A DNA stretch of 64,000 nt from Fennellomyces sp. T-0311. Taxonomy: Eukaryota; Mucoromycota; Mucoromycetes; Mucorales; Lichtheimiaceae. Of this stretch, positions 13,156-22,929 are shown one piece after another. The notes beneath the pieces were generated by a model. The model did no database searches. It worked only from the letters and a program-made list of their open reading frames with translations, and was not told the origin of the DNA. Position numbers and translations under genes: made by a program. Numbering within the stretch: position 1 is the first letter of the stretch; each line of letters opens with the position of its first letter. Location of the stretch: NCBI GenBank assembly GCA_025266875.1, contig JALLLT010000027.1, forward strand, positions 248,001 to 312,000. The letters run 5' to 3'.

Positions 13156-15217
13156 TTATCTCCAGCAACACTTGTAAAAGCACCTGATCTTCATAAGGGT
13201 AGCCTCGTTGTCAGGATCGTCATACACTGGCGAAATTGAATCAAGGAAGCCATTGAGGTTCTTCCGCAATGCAGGCAATGAATAGTCACATTCTCTACGT
13301 GCGATTAGTTTTGCGGCTCCCCAGTAGCGTTCAATCCAGTTGGTTTCGCAGTGAAATTTTGGGTACAGGTCAAAAATGTGACCTTTCTCTACCACAACTT
13401 CTTCAAGCATGGTCTTTTGACCATTGAAATCGGGTTGCTGTGACAGCATATGATATGGTCAGCAGTTTCCTTCTTCATCTTATGGCTCTTTTTCGCTGCA
13501 TTTTGCCTTCCATGTCTTGCCTTGGTCCTCAAACTCTTTAAAGCGCCCAAGATTGCATTCTTTTAGGACAGTACAGACGCCTTTAGCATAGAAATGCTCG
13601 ACCTCTCTTGTTCCTCCTCTGTTTGTTCTAACGCTTACCAATTTGCTGTAGTACATTGGCTGTGAAAGGACGTTGCCTTTGTACATCACCCAGCCATTTC
13701 ACATGGGCCTTGGGGCATCCTTGGCAATTTCCTTATCTTCTAAGTTCATTCGGGATACCAAAAGAGCATCGTTTGGATACGCTCGATGGTTGCTTGACTG
13801 GTCAAAGATAAAGAGCGCCTGGCAATTGTCATGAAGCCGTTCAAATAATGGAATTGCATCATCCACCAGTTAGGTATACAGATCAGTGGCTTTCCAATAA
13901 CCATTATGGCTGTTGGCTTCCTTGAAGGTATGTGATGTCCAAGCTCTCGATCTCATTGTTCCATGGCAAGGACACTGGAATTCACTAGCCATAATGGATC
14001 TGCCAATTAACTTTTTACAAATAGTGGATTCGTCCTCATGCGTCCACACGTCTTCCTTCGCATCGTTTGAGTAGAAAGTACTCTCGTCGTGAGTAACTAT
14101 CACAATTTTCTTTTTACCATTTGATATCACTGGCGCCTTGACTATCTCTTCTTTGTCTCCTTCGTAGTCCTCCATCAACTTCTTGCGCTTCACCATGCAC
14201 TTTGTCCATTCTTTGCGGTATTCCACAACATCAGCGCGTTCATGGCCGTCGAAGTAAACGTCTTTCTTATACTTTGCATATCGATATCCCCAAGATATCA
14301 TATGGTTTCGAAGAACTGAAGGAGAGATATTGCCTGGCATTCCAATCAGGTTAGGTATAACCTTTGTGTTTAGGTCTTTGGCAATATCCCCCAAGGTATG
14401 CTTTGTTTGCCTTGTGTTTAGGATCAAATCCTTGGTAGCAAGTTGGATGTCTTCATCGTTCAAAAGAGAAGCTCTTTTCGCATGCTTCCCTTTTTGGTGT
14501 TCCGATATTTTTTGAAACTGTAGGTATTCCTTTGCCCAAAGTCGGATTGATAATGGGCGGTAATATTTCGAAGGGTTCATCCATGCCTTGGCTGCTGCCT
14601 CTTGCGATGCCTTCATTGTCCACATGCCTGCGATGCGATACCCGAAGTACCAGTAGACGCTTCTGTACTTAGATCGTTCATAATCGGGCATACTGTTTGC
14701 TGGGTGCGTCTGATTCATGTGGGTATCAGCAATAGGCTCCAAGGCTTTGTATGCGGCTTTCATTACGTCGATGTCATTGTTGTATGGAAATACCATATCA
14801 ATGATTTCAGAATCAACAAAATCAGCTGGGTTCATCTGAGACTCTGATTTCACAGTAACTGTATTTTTGGCTGCTGTGGGGTTGAGGAGGGAAAAAACTG
14901 GAAATTGACATATTTCCTATAGCCATTTCTGCTGCCTTTCGCTTTTTGTCTCATTTTGTTGTATGTCCAGTGCCCCAGTATTTTCCGTGGGAAGTCTTCT
15001 CTGTTGTATTGGAAAGGCAGGTAAGGGCGCTTGGCTGATATGACGCCTCCTTCAATAGCTCTTCACTCTCACTTTCCAAAAGTTCGCCCAAGATTGCGAA
15101 ATCGTCAGCAATGTCAATTGAACTGGTTACTTCCACTGATGTTGAAGCTTTTATGTAGTTTCTGTCTTTATGATGAAGCTTCTTAAGAGCTGCCGTAGAA
15201 CGCTTGCTTTGTGGCAT
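13156..15217 (-). pseudogene. Decayed DDE transposase of a Tc1/mariner-like fungal group
   Basis: The coding frame can be followed from about 15217 to 13156 but is broken. A TGA lies at 14951-14953, one frame change occurs near 14870, and four in-frame stops follow at 13870-13872, 13699-13701, 13480-13482 and 13459-13461. The N-terminal part has the charged MPQSKRST start and a KYWGTGHT segment. The core has catalytic-type motifs: VTHDESTFYSND (first Asp), a FDQSSNH segment (second Asp), and HCETNWIERYWGAAK near the C-terminus (third acidic residue). These motifs occur in a family of DDE transposases common in basidiomycetes and Rhizophagus; that assignment is from memory. Terminal repeats were not found. 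Confidence 0.8.
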
Positions 15218-15803
15218 ATTGAAAGAAGAAAAGAGAAGAGAAGAATGACAGCCACAACCACAGCATCGAGAAGTATAGTTACACAATGCCATTATGGTTA
15301 CACACAGCTTAAAGTACGCCTACAGGATAAGATGTCCTGTTTGAAATCCAGGACCCCTCTGCTTAAATTTCATTTTCCGACAAAACTTTGAACCCTTTAA
15401 ACTTCTCCAGTTTTTGTTTTCATGCAATTTTCCACACAATAAATGTTCTTTATAACATAACAAATAGATATTGTGCGCCGTTTTAGAAAATACCAACTTC
15501 TCGTTACGTTTATACATCTGGAAGTTTTTCATCGGGATTTGAAAATTCTTCACTATTCAAAACAGTATGCACCATATATGATGGCTCATCTGCGTAAAAG
15601 GTTTTTCTACTCCGGAATAACTGTCCTAGCACTTAACATCCAGTAGATAATGAAAGAAAGGCAGAATGTATTGCTCCAAAGATACGTATGATAATAAAAT
15701 ATTGGTAAACAATTACAAAAGCATTTAATCTTTAATTTGAAATTTTGACAGGTTTTGATATTGCTCCTTGATATTAGTATCGGATAGATTACATATACCA
15801 TGA

Positions 15804-16370
15804 TCAACGCCGAGAATCATCGATGGACTCATATACAAAGGAAGGATCCTCTATTAAAATGATCTTATCTCCTGAAGTAGTCTCTAAAACGGTGAATGGA
15901 GGGTGCGTTGATTTGCATATATACGTGGTATCTCGAACGAAGGTTTCGGTAGAAATAGTAGGTCGTACCGGATCATAATAAGTTTTCACAAACCCATCAA
16001 GATCATAATCACCGCAAAGAAGCTCATATGAGCAGTCCATCGGGTCTATTATCTCAAAATAATGGGGATTCCCATGGTCATCATAAAAGCCTCCTTCTTG
16101 GTGAGAAGGTGGTACTACAATGTCATCGTGAGGTAGAAATGGGGGTGCATTAGTGGCGCTGTAGCCATTATCCGCATTTTGTTGGCTGTCTCGATGGTTA
16201 ATGTTACCGATCTCACCATTATCAAAACCACTGTACTGTGAGAGAGGAGAAGGGCTGTAACCAGCGCTATTCTCACTAGTAGGAGTGTTTGGTAGATTAG
16301 GACGGATCTCTGGTTCATTAGGTTGATATCCTTGTTGATTACGGTGATGTCCCACATAGAGAGCCATATA
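15804..16370 (-). pseudogene. 3' part of an Asn/Pro-rich reading frame cut by the Tnp2 element
   Basis: An open frame runs out of the left end of the transposon and continues to a stop at 15804. After the junction it reads YMALYVGHHRNQQGYQ, then about 185 residues rich in Asn, Pro, Ser and Tyr with an acidic C-terminal part (GDYDLDGFVKTYYD). Composition and style match the frame that runs into the other end of the element (22552-22929). The two frames are in phase if every flanking base is kept. I recognise no domain. The frame stays open a further 45 codons into the transposon terminus, which I treat as chance. Confidence 0.5.
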
Positions 16371-16421
16371 CCTGGAAATCTCCAGTATGCGCTTGGAAAT
16401 CTTTATCTCCAGAATATCTTC
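16371..16421 (+). repeat. Left terminal inverted repeat of the Tnp2 element
   Basis: Starts CCTGGAAATCTCC and is matched in inverse orientation at 22499-22551. The first 13 bases are identical, followed by a variable spacer and a second shared block, ATCTCCAGAA. Further GGAGAT- or AGATTTTTG-type motifs follow up to about 16545, forming a subterminal cluster. Confidence 0.75.
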
Positions 16422-16670
16422 TGCGAACTTATCTTGATGGAGATTTTTGGAGATACATAGACCAGAGATTTGCAGTAATACTTTGTAGATTTTTGAAGAC
16501 ACCACGCACTAGAGATTGGCAGTAGCTTTTTGGAGATTATATATAGCTGTTGATGTTGGCTCTTTTTAGCATATTTAGTATACTGGTATAAGCTGTGATT
16601 TTATGCGTTCAAAAGAATATACAATTATCAACCTTTATTAACTATTTTGAATTCATTGCAATACTATTAA

Positions 16671-17922
16671 CTACTTTTTTACTGCTTTTTTTCTGAACTT
16701 TTTGGTCGGCTGGCCGCTCCTTGGCTTTGCGCTGTTACTAACGGCATCCTTCCTCTTTTGATTTGACCTTTGTAGTATATGATTCTTGGTATCCTTTTTT
16801 GTGCGTGATATGACTTCCTTTTTTAACTGTATTGTATTCTTGCGATGTTGATGGTGGCCACCGAGCTCTTCGTCTTCACTACTCCTTTGAGTGTCATCTT
16901 CATCACTTTGTTCGTGGTTTTGACCTTGAGCAGAATGGCTAGCGTCGGTCTCATTGTCTTCATCGTAGTCCTCTCCATCCTCGTTTGTGCTGCTTTCTTC
17001 TTCATCATCCCATTCTTCATTTGAAGTGCAGGCCGAGTAGCTTTCACTGCTACTTTCGCCATCACCGGTGATGGAGCAGGTACTAGTGCTATCAACTATT
17101 TTTGATGTATATTAATATCACTTATTCATATAGTATAAGTCAATAGATATACTTACTACTTTCTTGGTTATTTTCTTGTAAATCATCATCATCTATACAT
17201 ACATACATAATTATCAGCCAATATATACGAAACGAATACAAGTATCGCTGAAACTCACCTCCAGAATGGTTGTCTGTCTTTTGGTAATCTGACTGTTGTA
17301 CATTGCTCCAATGCTTTTGGAGGATAATACGGGCGCCCCAAAACCGAACACAAGAACCCAACGGTATATACGGGTTTACTTCTTTTTCAAGCTTCTCGAA
17401 AAGGTTTCGATGATAAGGCTTGACCCGAAGATCACTCCATGGTACCGAATTATCCAGCTTCTTTTTGATTTTAAACCGTGCGATAATTGATACATGTAGG
17501 ATAGTTCCATGCCGGGCAAGTGCCAAGATCCGAGATAACGGGAGGGCCGGTAGCTTTTCAACTTTGCGATATTCTTGAATCAGCCATACAAAGAGTTCAA
17601 TAGACCACTGGCGGGTACGGTCAACTTCTTTTCCCAGTTTCTTGTCAAATGCCTTGTATGTAGGGTGCCCGATTCTTCGCTCCATGGTTCCATCGTACAT
17701 AGCAGGCGCGGTATCCTTTTCGTAATGGTTCAGAGATTGGGCCAACTGCTTTGTCTTGTCGTTTGTAACTTTAACTACTTCTTTTAAATAGCCTAGATCC
17801 TTCTTGATAATGTCCAAAGTAGATGCTAATGAAGAGATAGATGATGATATTTCGTTAAGAGCATCTGTATGATCGCATTCGTTCTTTGAGCTACCAGGCT
17901 CTTTTCCTTGCTTTCTTGGCAT
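16671..17922 (-). CDS. Second gene of the Tnp2 element, unrecognised coiled-coil/acidic protein
   Basis: Three exons: 17922-17259, 17192-17157, 17095-16671; 374 aa. Splice phases agree (1 then 1). The first exon encodes a charged start (MPRKQGKEPGSSKNE), a predicted coiled coil (about 20-75), and a basic region (YRKVEKLPALPL, FKIKKKLDNSVPWSDL). The last exon encodes a strongly acidic Ser/Glu/Asp tail followed by a lysine-rich end. I recognise no family. It lies inside the inverted repeats, downstream of the transposase and on the same strand. By analogy with the TNPA/TNPD pair of maize En/Spm it could bind the subterminal repeats; that is inference. A captured host gene is the alternative. 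Confidence 0.7.
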
Positions 17923-18093
17923 GATATGTAAGTGAAAGAGATGTAAAAAAAAGGACCCACGCAAGGACCCGGACAAGAAATATTATAGCTAACGTGAACT
18001 TTTTTTAAAAAAAAGTATGGGGCATGGCCCCGGGCAAGAAAGTTTATTACAGATAATTATTCGGCTACATGCTTGGGTACGGAAAAAACATTA

Positions 18094-20977
18094 TCACTTC
18101 TTATAACTTCTGTACAGATGAGCAAGTTTACCAACTTCTTGTGGTTTCAAAGGTCCCATTTCAGGCCATACAATGTAAGTCCTCCCAGACTGCGCATCTA
18201 CTCTACCAGCAATTGATTCAATGTCGTACGCAGATACCACGAGAAATCTTGATGCTGCCTTCGCTTGTAAATATGGGTATCCTTTGCCCTTTGGTACCGT
18301 TACTTCGTGCATGTTGACAAGCGCTAATAGTCTAGTTCGGCCTTGTTGCTTGTGACGGAAGTAAAAAACCACGTCGCCAAAGTATACCATTGGCTTGTTA
18401 TCGATTTCTTTGGTTTTTTTCAGATCCACATCAATCGTCATCCTTGTAAAAAAATCATCTCGCCTCCTTTCGTTTCGATGTCGAAAAGAACTACCGATAA
18501 CTTCTTGTTCGCTTATCCATAAACGTGAACCGGCCTCGATGTTTAAGCTAATGTCCTTGAGTTCCTTGATGTGTACTTTCCAGTAATCCTTTAGAAGTTG
18601 CTTTAAGTTATAATCGGTATAGTTATCCACAGTATCATTCCAGTGTGGGCCCCAAATTTCTCGAGCGTTGCCATCCTGAGAGTCGGTCAGTATACTGTCA
18701 TTTGTAATCATTGGTTGGCCTTGAATCCGTGTATTATGGCGTTGCGCCGCAAGAGAAAACATGACATTCCCTGCATTGGCACCTGTAGCAGATCTTGACT
18801 TTACTTTTTGCTTGATCTCTCCAATTGCTCGTTCCATACAAAAAGCAGAGTAGTATCGTGGTGGACCCATGGCACGAATCATCGGTACAAGATGTGTCAA
18901 ATAATGCTGAGATATTGTAAAAACTGTTCCCTTTATGGTCTTGTTGTCGACGTGCGTTCGCAAAAATTTGATCCAGATTTTTACATCTTTGTCAAGTGTC
19001 TTTAAATCCTTGTCTGTAATGCTCTTTTTAAACGATATACTGCAAATGCTGGCCAGAGAGAGTATTGCTGCTTTTGTTTGTATGTTGGTGAAGTGTTCCG
19101 CGACGGTGGTGGGAGCGAAATAACGAAGAAAATCAATCCAATCGATTGCGCGCATATATCCAGATTGATTAGATATGTCGGTCGTGCATGCTGTAAATGT
19201 TGATGCAGTTGTTTTGTTCGATGCCACCAATGAGCTTCCTATCAGTTTCCTGGTCGCGGGTGGTAGATAAAATGGATTGTCTTTGATACCGAACTTCCCA
19301 CATATAAGTTTCCAAAACTGTCTTGCAATACCTTATGACAAATTGTTAGCCTAATAAAATTCAATTGTAAGATTAACTACTAACCATGTCCAATTAAATG
19401 CATTATATCAAGACCCCAAAAAGTTGATCCATGAAACGTCTCCAAGGACGCAAGCGGCGACTTTAGTAGCCCTTTGTCTTTGTTTCCGAATTTGTAATCC
19501 TCAAGCGCCCTCGTCTTTGGTGTTCCTTGTCCTGGAGCAAAGTACATTCCCCGTTTTTGACCGTTTTGTGTCACTGGTGCACCTATGATTTCACAGATTC
19601 GACAGCCATATTTGAACGTATGTGTGCGATGGCGTAACAACTTTGCAGTGGCGGGCAAGTCACCGGTTGCTAGCAATAGGTGTGCTCGTGCTGTATAGAT
19701 GTTTTTGTCGTCTGCTTTTACACGTATGCCTGAGGATTCCAATTTTCGAAGTTCTTGGAGGAGCGGGCTGAGAAAGCTGAATATACTCTTTGGTGCGTCT
19801 GGTCCTGGTACTATTCCCACCTGCAGCATCATCTTGTTCTCGTAGCGTACATCAGGCGGTAGGTTCAATATGACAAAGTGTATGATCGTAAGCTGCTCTT
19901 TCTGGAAACACGTAAACCCGTCTGTATAAAGAGCAAGAGCTATATCGAGATCGTTGCAGAAGTGGCCGTCCTTTTGTAGTTTCTTGTATACGGCACCGTC
20001 GAAAATGTCACTGTAACCGTTTGTGGATGGTTCTCTTTCGGACCTGTATAGCAATGGCTCTCGTGTTTCTTTATGATGTATCAACAGAGCAAGTTGCTTT
20101 GCAAGTGATAATTGTCCCATTGTTGCGCATGGTTGATCGATTTGCTGACTGCCGTCTGAACATCGCTTTTTTTCCGTGTATCTTGGATTTCCACAATATG
20201 TACAGTTCGTCTTCTTTTTGATATTGAACATCATGCAGCCTTTTCGGCATACATGATGCTGCTTGAGTGCGATAGGGTACGAGCTTTCCGTGAGCTTAGG
20301 AGAAGCAGTATGAGTACTACGCTTTTTATATCGTCGTCGTCGTTTCCATACCTTTTTAGTCAAATGATATGAAGGAATTGGCTCAAGATGGCCTTCGATA
20401 TATTGGTTAAAAAGTTTGATCGCTTCATCAAAAAATGCTTGTGGTACACCGTGCTTTATCGCCAACGCTAAAAGCTTTTTTCCGGCCGCTTCACCCTTCG
20501 TTTCTACATTTTTGATTTTTCCGAAGTTATAGAGTTTTGCACGGGGTTGAGTTTCGGTTTCAGCTTCGGTTACGGACTCGTCCAAGGTCAGGGTTTCAGT
20601 GAGTGTCTTAGACAAGGTGTCCATGTTAACAGTTTCCTCCTCCATATCTTCCCAGTCATCGTCGCTATCGTAATCAGCCATGTCCACGTCGTGAACCGGT
20701 TGACCGTAGCTATTTTTCAAATTCATCAATATCTGATACTCTCAAAGCGTTCACGCTAAAATGAAAAAATAACTTACTTTTCTCTTTCGTCGTCTTCAGT
20801 TTCTTCTGTTTGACTGGACAGTGGTGGTGGTGTTTGAGGACTTTTCGCACAATTTTTCTTGCATTGAGTGACATGAACTTTTTCTTTGATGATTGCTTTC
20901 TTGAATACATTCAAACATATTCTGCACTGGAATTCCGTTGGCGGTAAGTCCACCAGCAATTCCAACCTCGCTGACAT
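18094..20977 (-). CDS. Tnp2-family transposase (EnSpm/CACTA type)
   Basis: Three exons: 20977-20778, 20709-19385, 19331-18094; 920 aa, introns of 68 and 53 bp with matching phases. Exon 1 encodes a small zinc-finger-like segment (CRICLNVF, then HVTQC). A very acidic stretch follows, then a Cys cluster (CMMFN, CTYCGNPRY). The Tnp2 core has the familiar order ALALYTDGFTCF, VGIVPGPDAPK, FLSPLLQELRKLESSGI, LLATGDLPATAKL, YGCRICE and LDIMHLIGHG. A C-terminal region contains RAMGPPRYYSAFCMERAIGEIK, typical of the domain that follows Tnp2. The frame is intact, so the enzyme may be active. Tnp2 proteins cut and paste elements by recognising their inverted repeats. Confidence 0.9.
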
Positions 20978-21293
20978 CGTGATGTCCGTGTAGTTCCCTT
21001 CGGCGGTTCTTGCTCAGGTCAAGATAACTGCTTTACGTGCACGCGTGAGGAAGAGGGACCTGGCGTGGGTACTGTATGTTGCACGACGTTTTACATATTT
21101 GCGCAGTAACATGCTCAAAACGAGCCACCAATTATCGCTTATTGCTTTGTGCTTTTATATGATGGGAAAGCTTCACTTTTACCACCGAAACCTCATTCAT
21201 ATGAAACATTCGGTTTCACTTCTAAAGAATTGTTCGTCTATTACATAATAAGCTAGGCAGTCGTAATACCAGTCAGGAAGGTACGATTTATAG

Positions 21294-22355
21294 CGATTTC
21301 TGAAGATAAACCGAGACACTGGCCTGTTCCAAATAAACACTTTACTTGCTATGTTTCCGAGATGTGCAATCTGTTATAGATAATATAATATTATACAATG
21401 ATGGTTTATGAACGAATTGAGCGACTTTTTTTTTTAAGAAAGGTCGGCAGGGGTTGAAGATTTCCAGAGATTTCTGAAGATAAACCGAGACATTGATCTA
21501 TTCCAAGTAAACACTTTGCTTGCCATGTTTCCAAGGTGTACAATCTGTTATAGATAATATAATATTGTGCAATGATGGTTTATGAACGAATTGAGCGACT
21601 TTTTTTTTAAGGAAGGTCGACAGGGGTTGAAGATTTCCAGAGATTTCCGAAGATAAACCGAGACATTGATCTATTCCAAGTAAACACTTTGCTTGCCATG
21701 TTTCCAAGGTGTACAATCTGTTATAGATAATATAATATTGTGCAATGATGGTTTATGAACGAATTGAGCGACTTTTTTTTTTTAAGGAAGGTCGACAGGG
21801 GTTGAAGATTTCCAGAGATTTCTGAAGATAAACCGAGACATTGATCTATTCCAAGTAAACACTTTGCTTGCCATGTTTCCAAGGTGTACAATCTGTTATA
21901 GATAATATAATATTGTGCAATGATGGTTTATGAACGAATTGAGCGACTTTTTTTTTTAAGGAAGGTCGGCAGGGGTTGAAGATTTCCAGAGATTTCTGAA
22001 GATAAACCGAGACATTGATCTATTCCAAGTAAACACTTTGCTTGCCATGTTTCCAAGGTGTACAATCTGTTATAGATAATATAATATTGTGCAATGATGG
22101 TTTATGAACGAATTGAGCGACTTTTTTTTTTAAGGAAGGTCGACAGGGGTTGAAGATTTCCAGAGATTTCCGAAGATAAACCGAGATATTAACCTATTCC
22201 AAAGAAGCTCTTTTGACTGTCATGTTTCCGAGGTGTTCAGTCTGTTTCAGTAATAGAATATTATGAAGTGAGGGCTTTTCAGCGAGCTGAGCAATCTTTT
22301 CTTACAAAACGTCCACAGGGTTTGAAGATTTCTGGAGATTGTTGAAGATAAACAG
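21294..22355 (+). repeat. 174-bp tandem repeat array carrying the terminal motif
   Basis: The landmark CCGAGA recurs at 21311, 21485, 21658, 21833, 22007 and 22181, so the unit is 173-175 bp. Units 2-5 are nearly identical, differing mainly in poly-T length and single bases. The first and last units are diverged, and a seventh remnant ends near 22355. Full units contain AGATTTCCAG, the core of the terminal inverted repeat, plus a poly-T run and an AT-rich GATAATATAATATT block. The array lies 320 bp upstream of the transposase start and 200 bp inside the right end. Confidence 0.92.
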
Positions 22356-22498
22356 GTAAAATACGGTTATACATCCCAAACTTCCTTTAAAGCGATTATT
22401 TTTTCTTGATCTGCCATTATACTATTCTTAGATCGTAGTACTGCTTCAAGATATGATAATTTTACGCCAATAATGTGAAAGATATCCAGTATGGCAAC

Positions 22499-22551
22499 GA
22501 AGATTTCTGGAGATAAAAAGATTAAACGGAGTAAAGCGGGAGATTTCCAGG
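22499..22551 (-). repeat. Right terminal inverted repeat of the Tnp2 element
   Basis: On the minus strand it starts CCTGGAAATCTCCCGC and continues to a block AATCTTTTTATCTCCAGAA, matching the left end. The 13 terminal bases are identical between the two ends. Confidence 0.75.
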
Positions 22552-22929
22552 TATTTGATTCTCCATGTGTCCTTGCTGATTAGGATGAGGTCCTTGCTGA
22601 CTAGGATGAGGTCCTGTCGGATTAGGACTGGCCTCTGGTGAATTAGAGTTAGATATTGGTGTATTATGAGGATGGTTGTTGGGATCTTGATTCGGTGTTC
22701 TTGAGTGATGAGTATCTAAAATCCCTCTTAAACAATATAAGGCACTATCAAGCGCTCCAAATGAATCCTCAGCGTTCAATAAGATATAGTATAATCTATC
22801 CATTGGTGTCCTGAATAATTCAATAAGGAACTCTGAGTTAAACATATACTGTGGCGGATCTCCTATTTCATTCATCAGGCGTGTGATCTCCTGCAATATT
22901 TGTAGTAGATGTGCCATCGCCTCCATCAT
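22552..22929 (-). pseudogene. 5' part of an Asn/Pro/Gln-rich reading frame cut by the Tnp2 element
   Basis: Starts MMEAMAHLLQILQEITRLM, then has a helical region and a low-complexity segment rich in Asn, Pro, His and Gln (NQDPNNHPHNTP, HPNQQGHMENQ) that runs straight into the transposon end. The frame on the far side (15804-16370) begins with a similar HHRNQQGYQPNEP composition, which suggests one original gene. No domain is recognised and expression is unknown. Confidence 0.45.

Larger units (their letters stand above)
16371..22551 (-). mobile_element. Complete Tnp2-type (EnSpm/CACTA-superfamily) DNA transposon, 6.2 kb
   Basis: The borders are set by imperfect terminal inverted repeats, CCTGGAAATCTCC at 16371 and GGAGATTTCCAGG ending at 22551. 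The similarity continues for about 50 bp (AATCTTTATCTCCAGAA on one side, AATCTTTTTATCTCCAGAA on the other). The flanks show a possible 2-bp TA (or AT) duplication. Inside are two minus-strand genes, a Tnp2-like transposase and a second gene, and a 174-bp tandem array between the transposase start and the right end. Both genes have uninterrupted spliced frames, so the copy may be functional. The ends differ from the canonical CACTA. Confidence 0.75.

Noticed and set aside
16823..17095. 90-codon Met/Lys/Thr-rich frame
   Set aside because: It is the wrong frame of the last exon of the transposon's second gene; the right frame is acidic and joins exon 2 in phase.
21294..22355. Regular repeats as a possible CRISPR array
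   Set aside because: The units are 174 bp of contiguous similar sequence without unique spacers, in a eukaryotic context.
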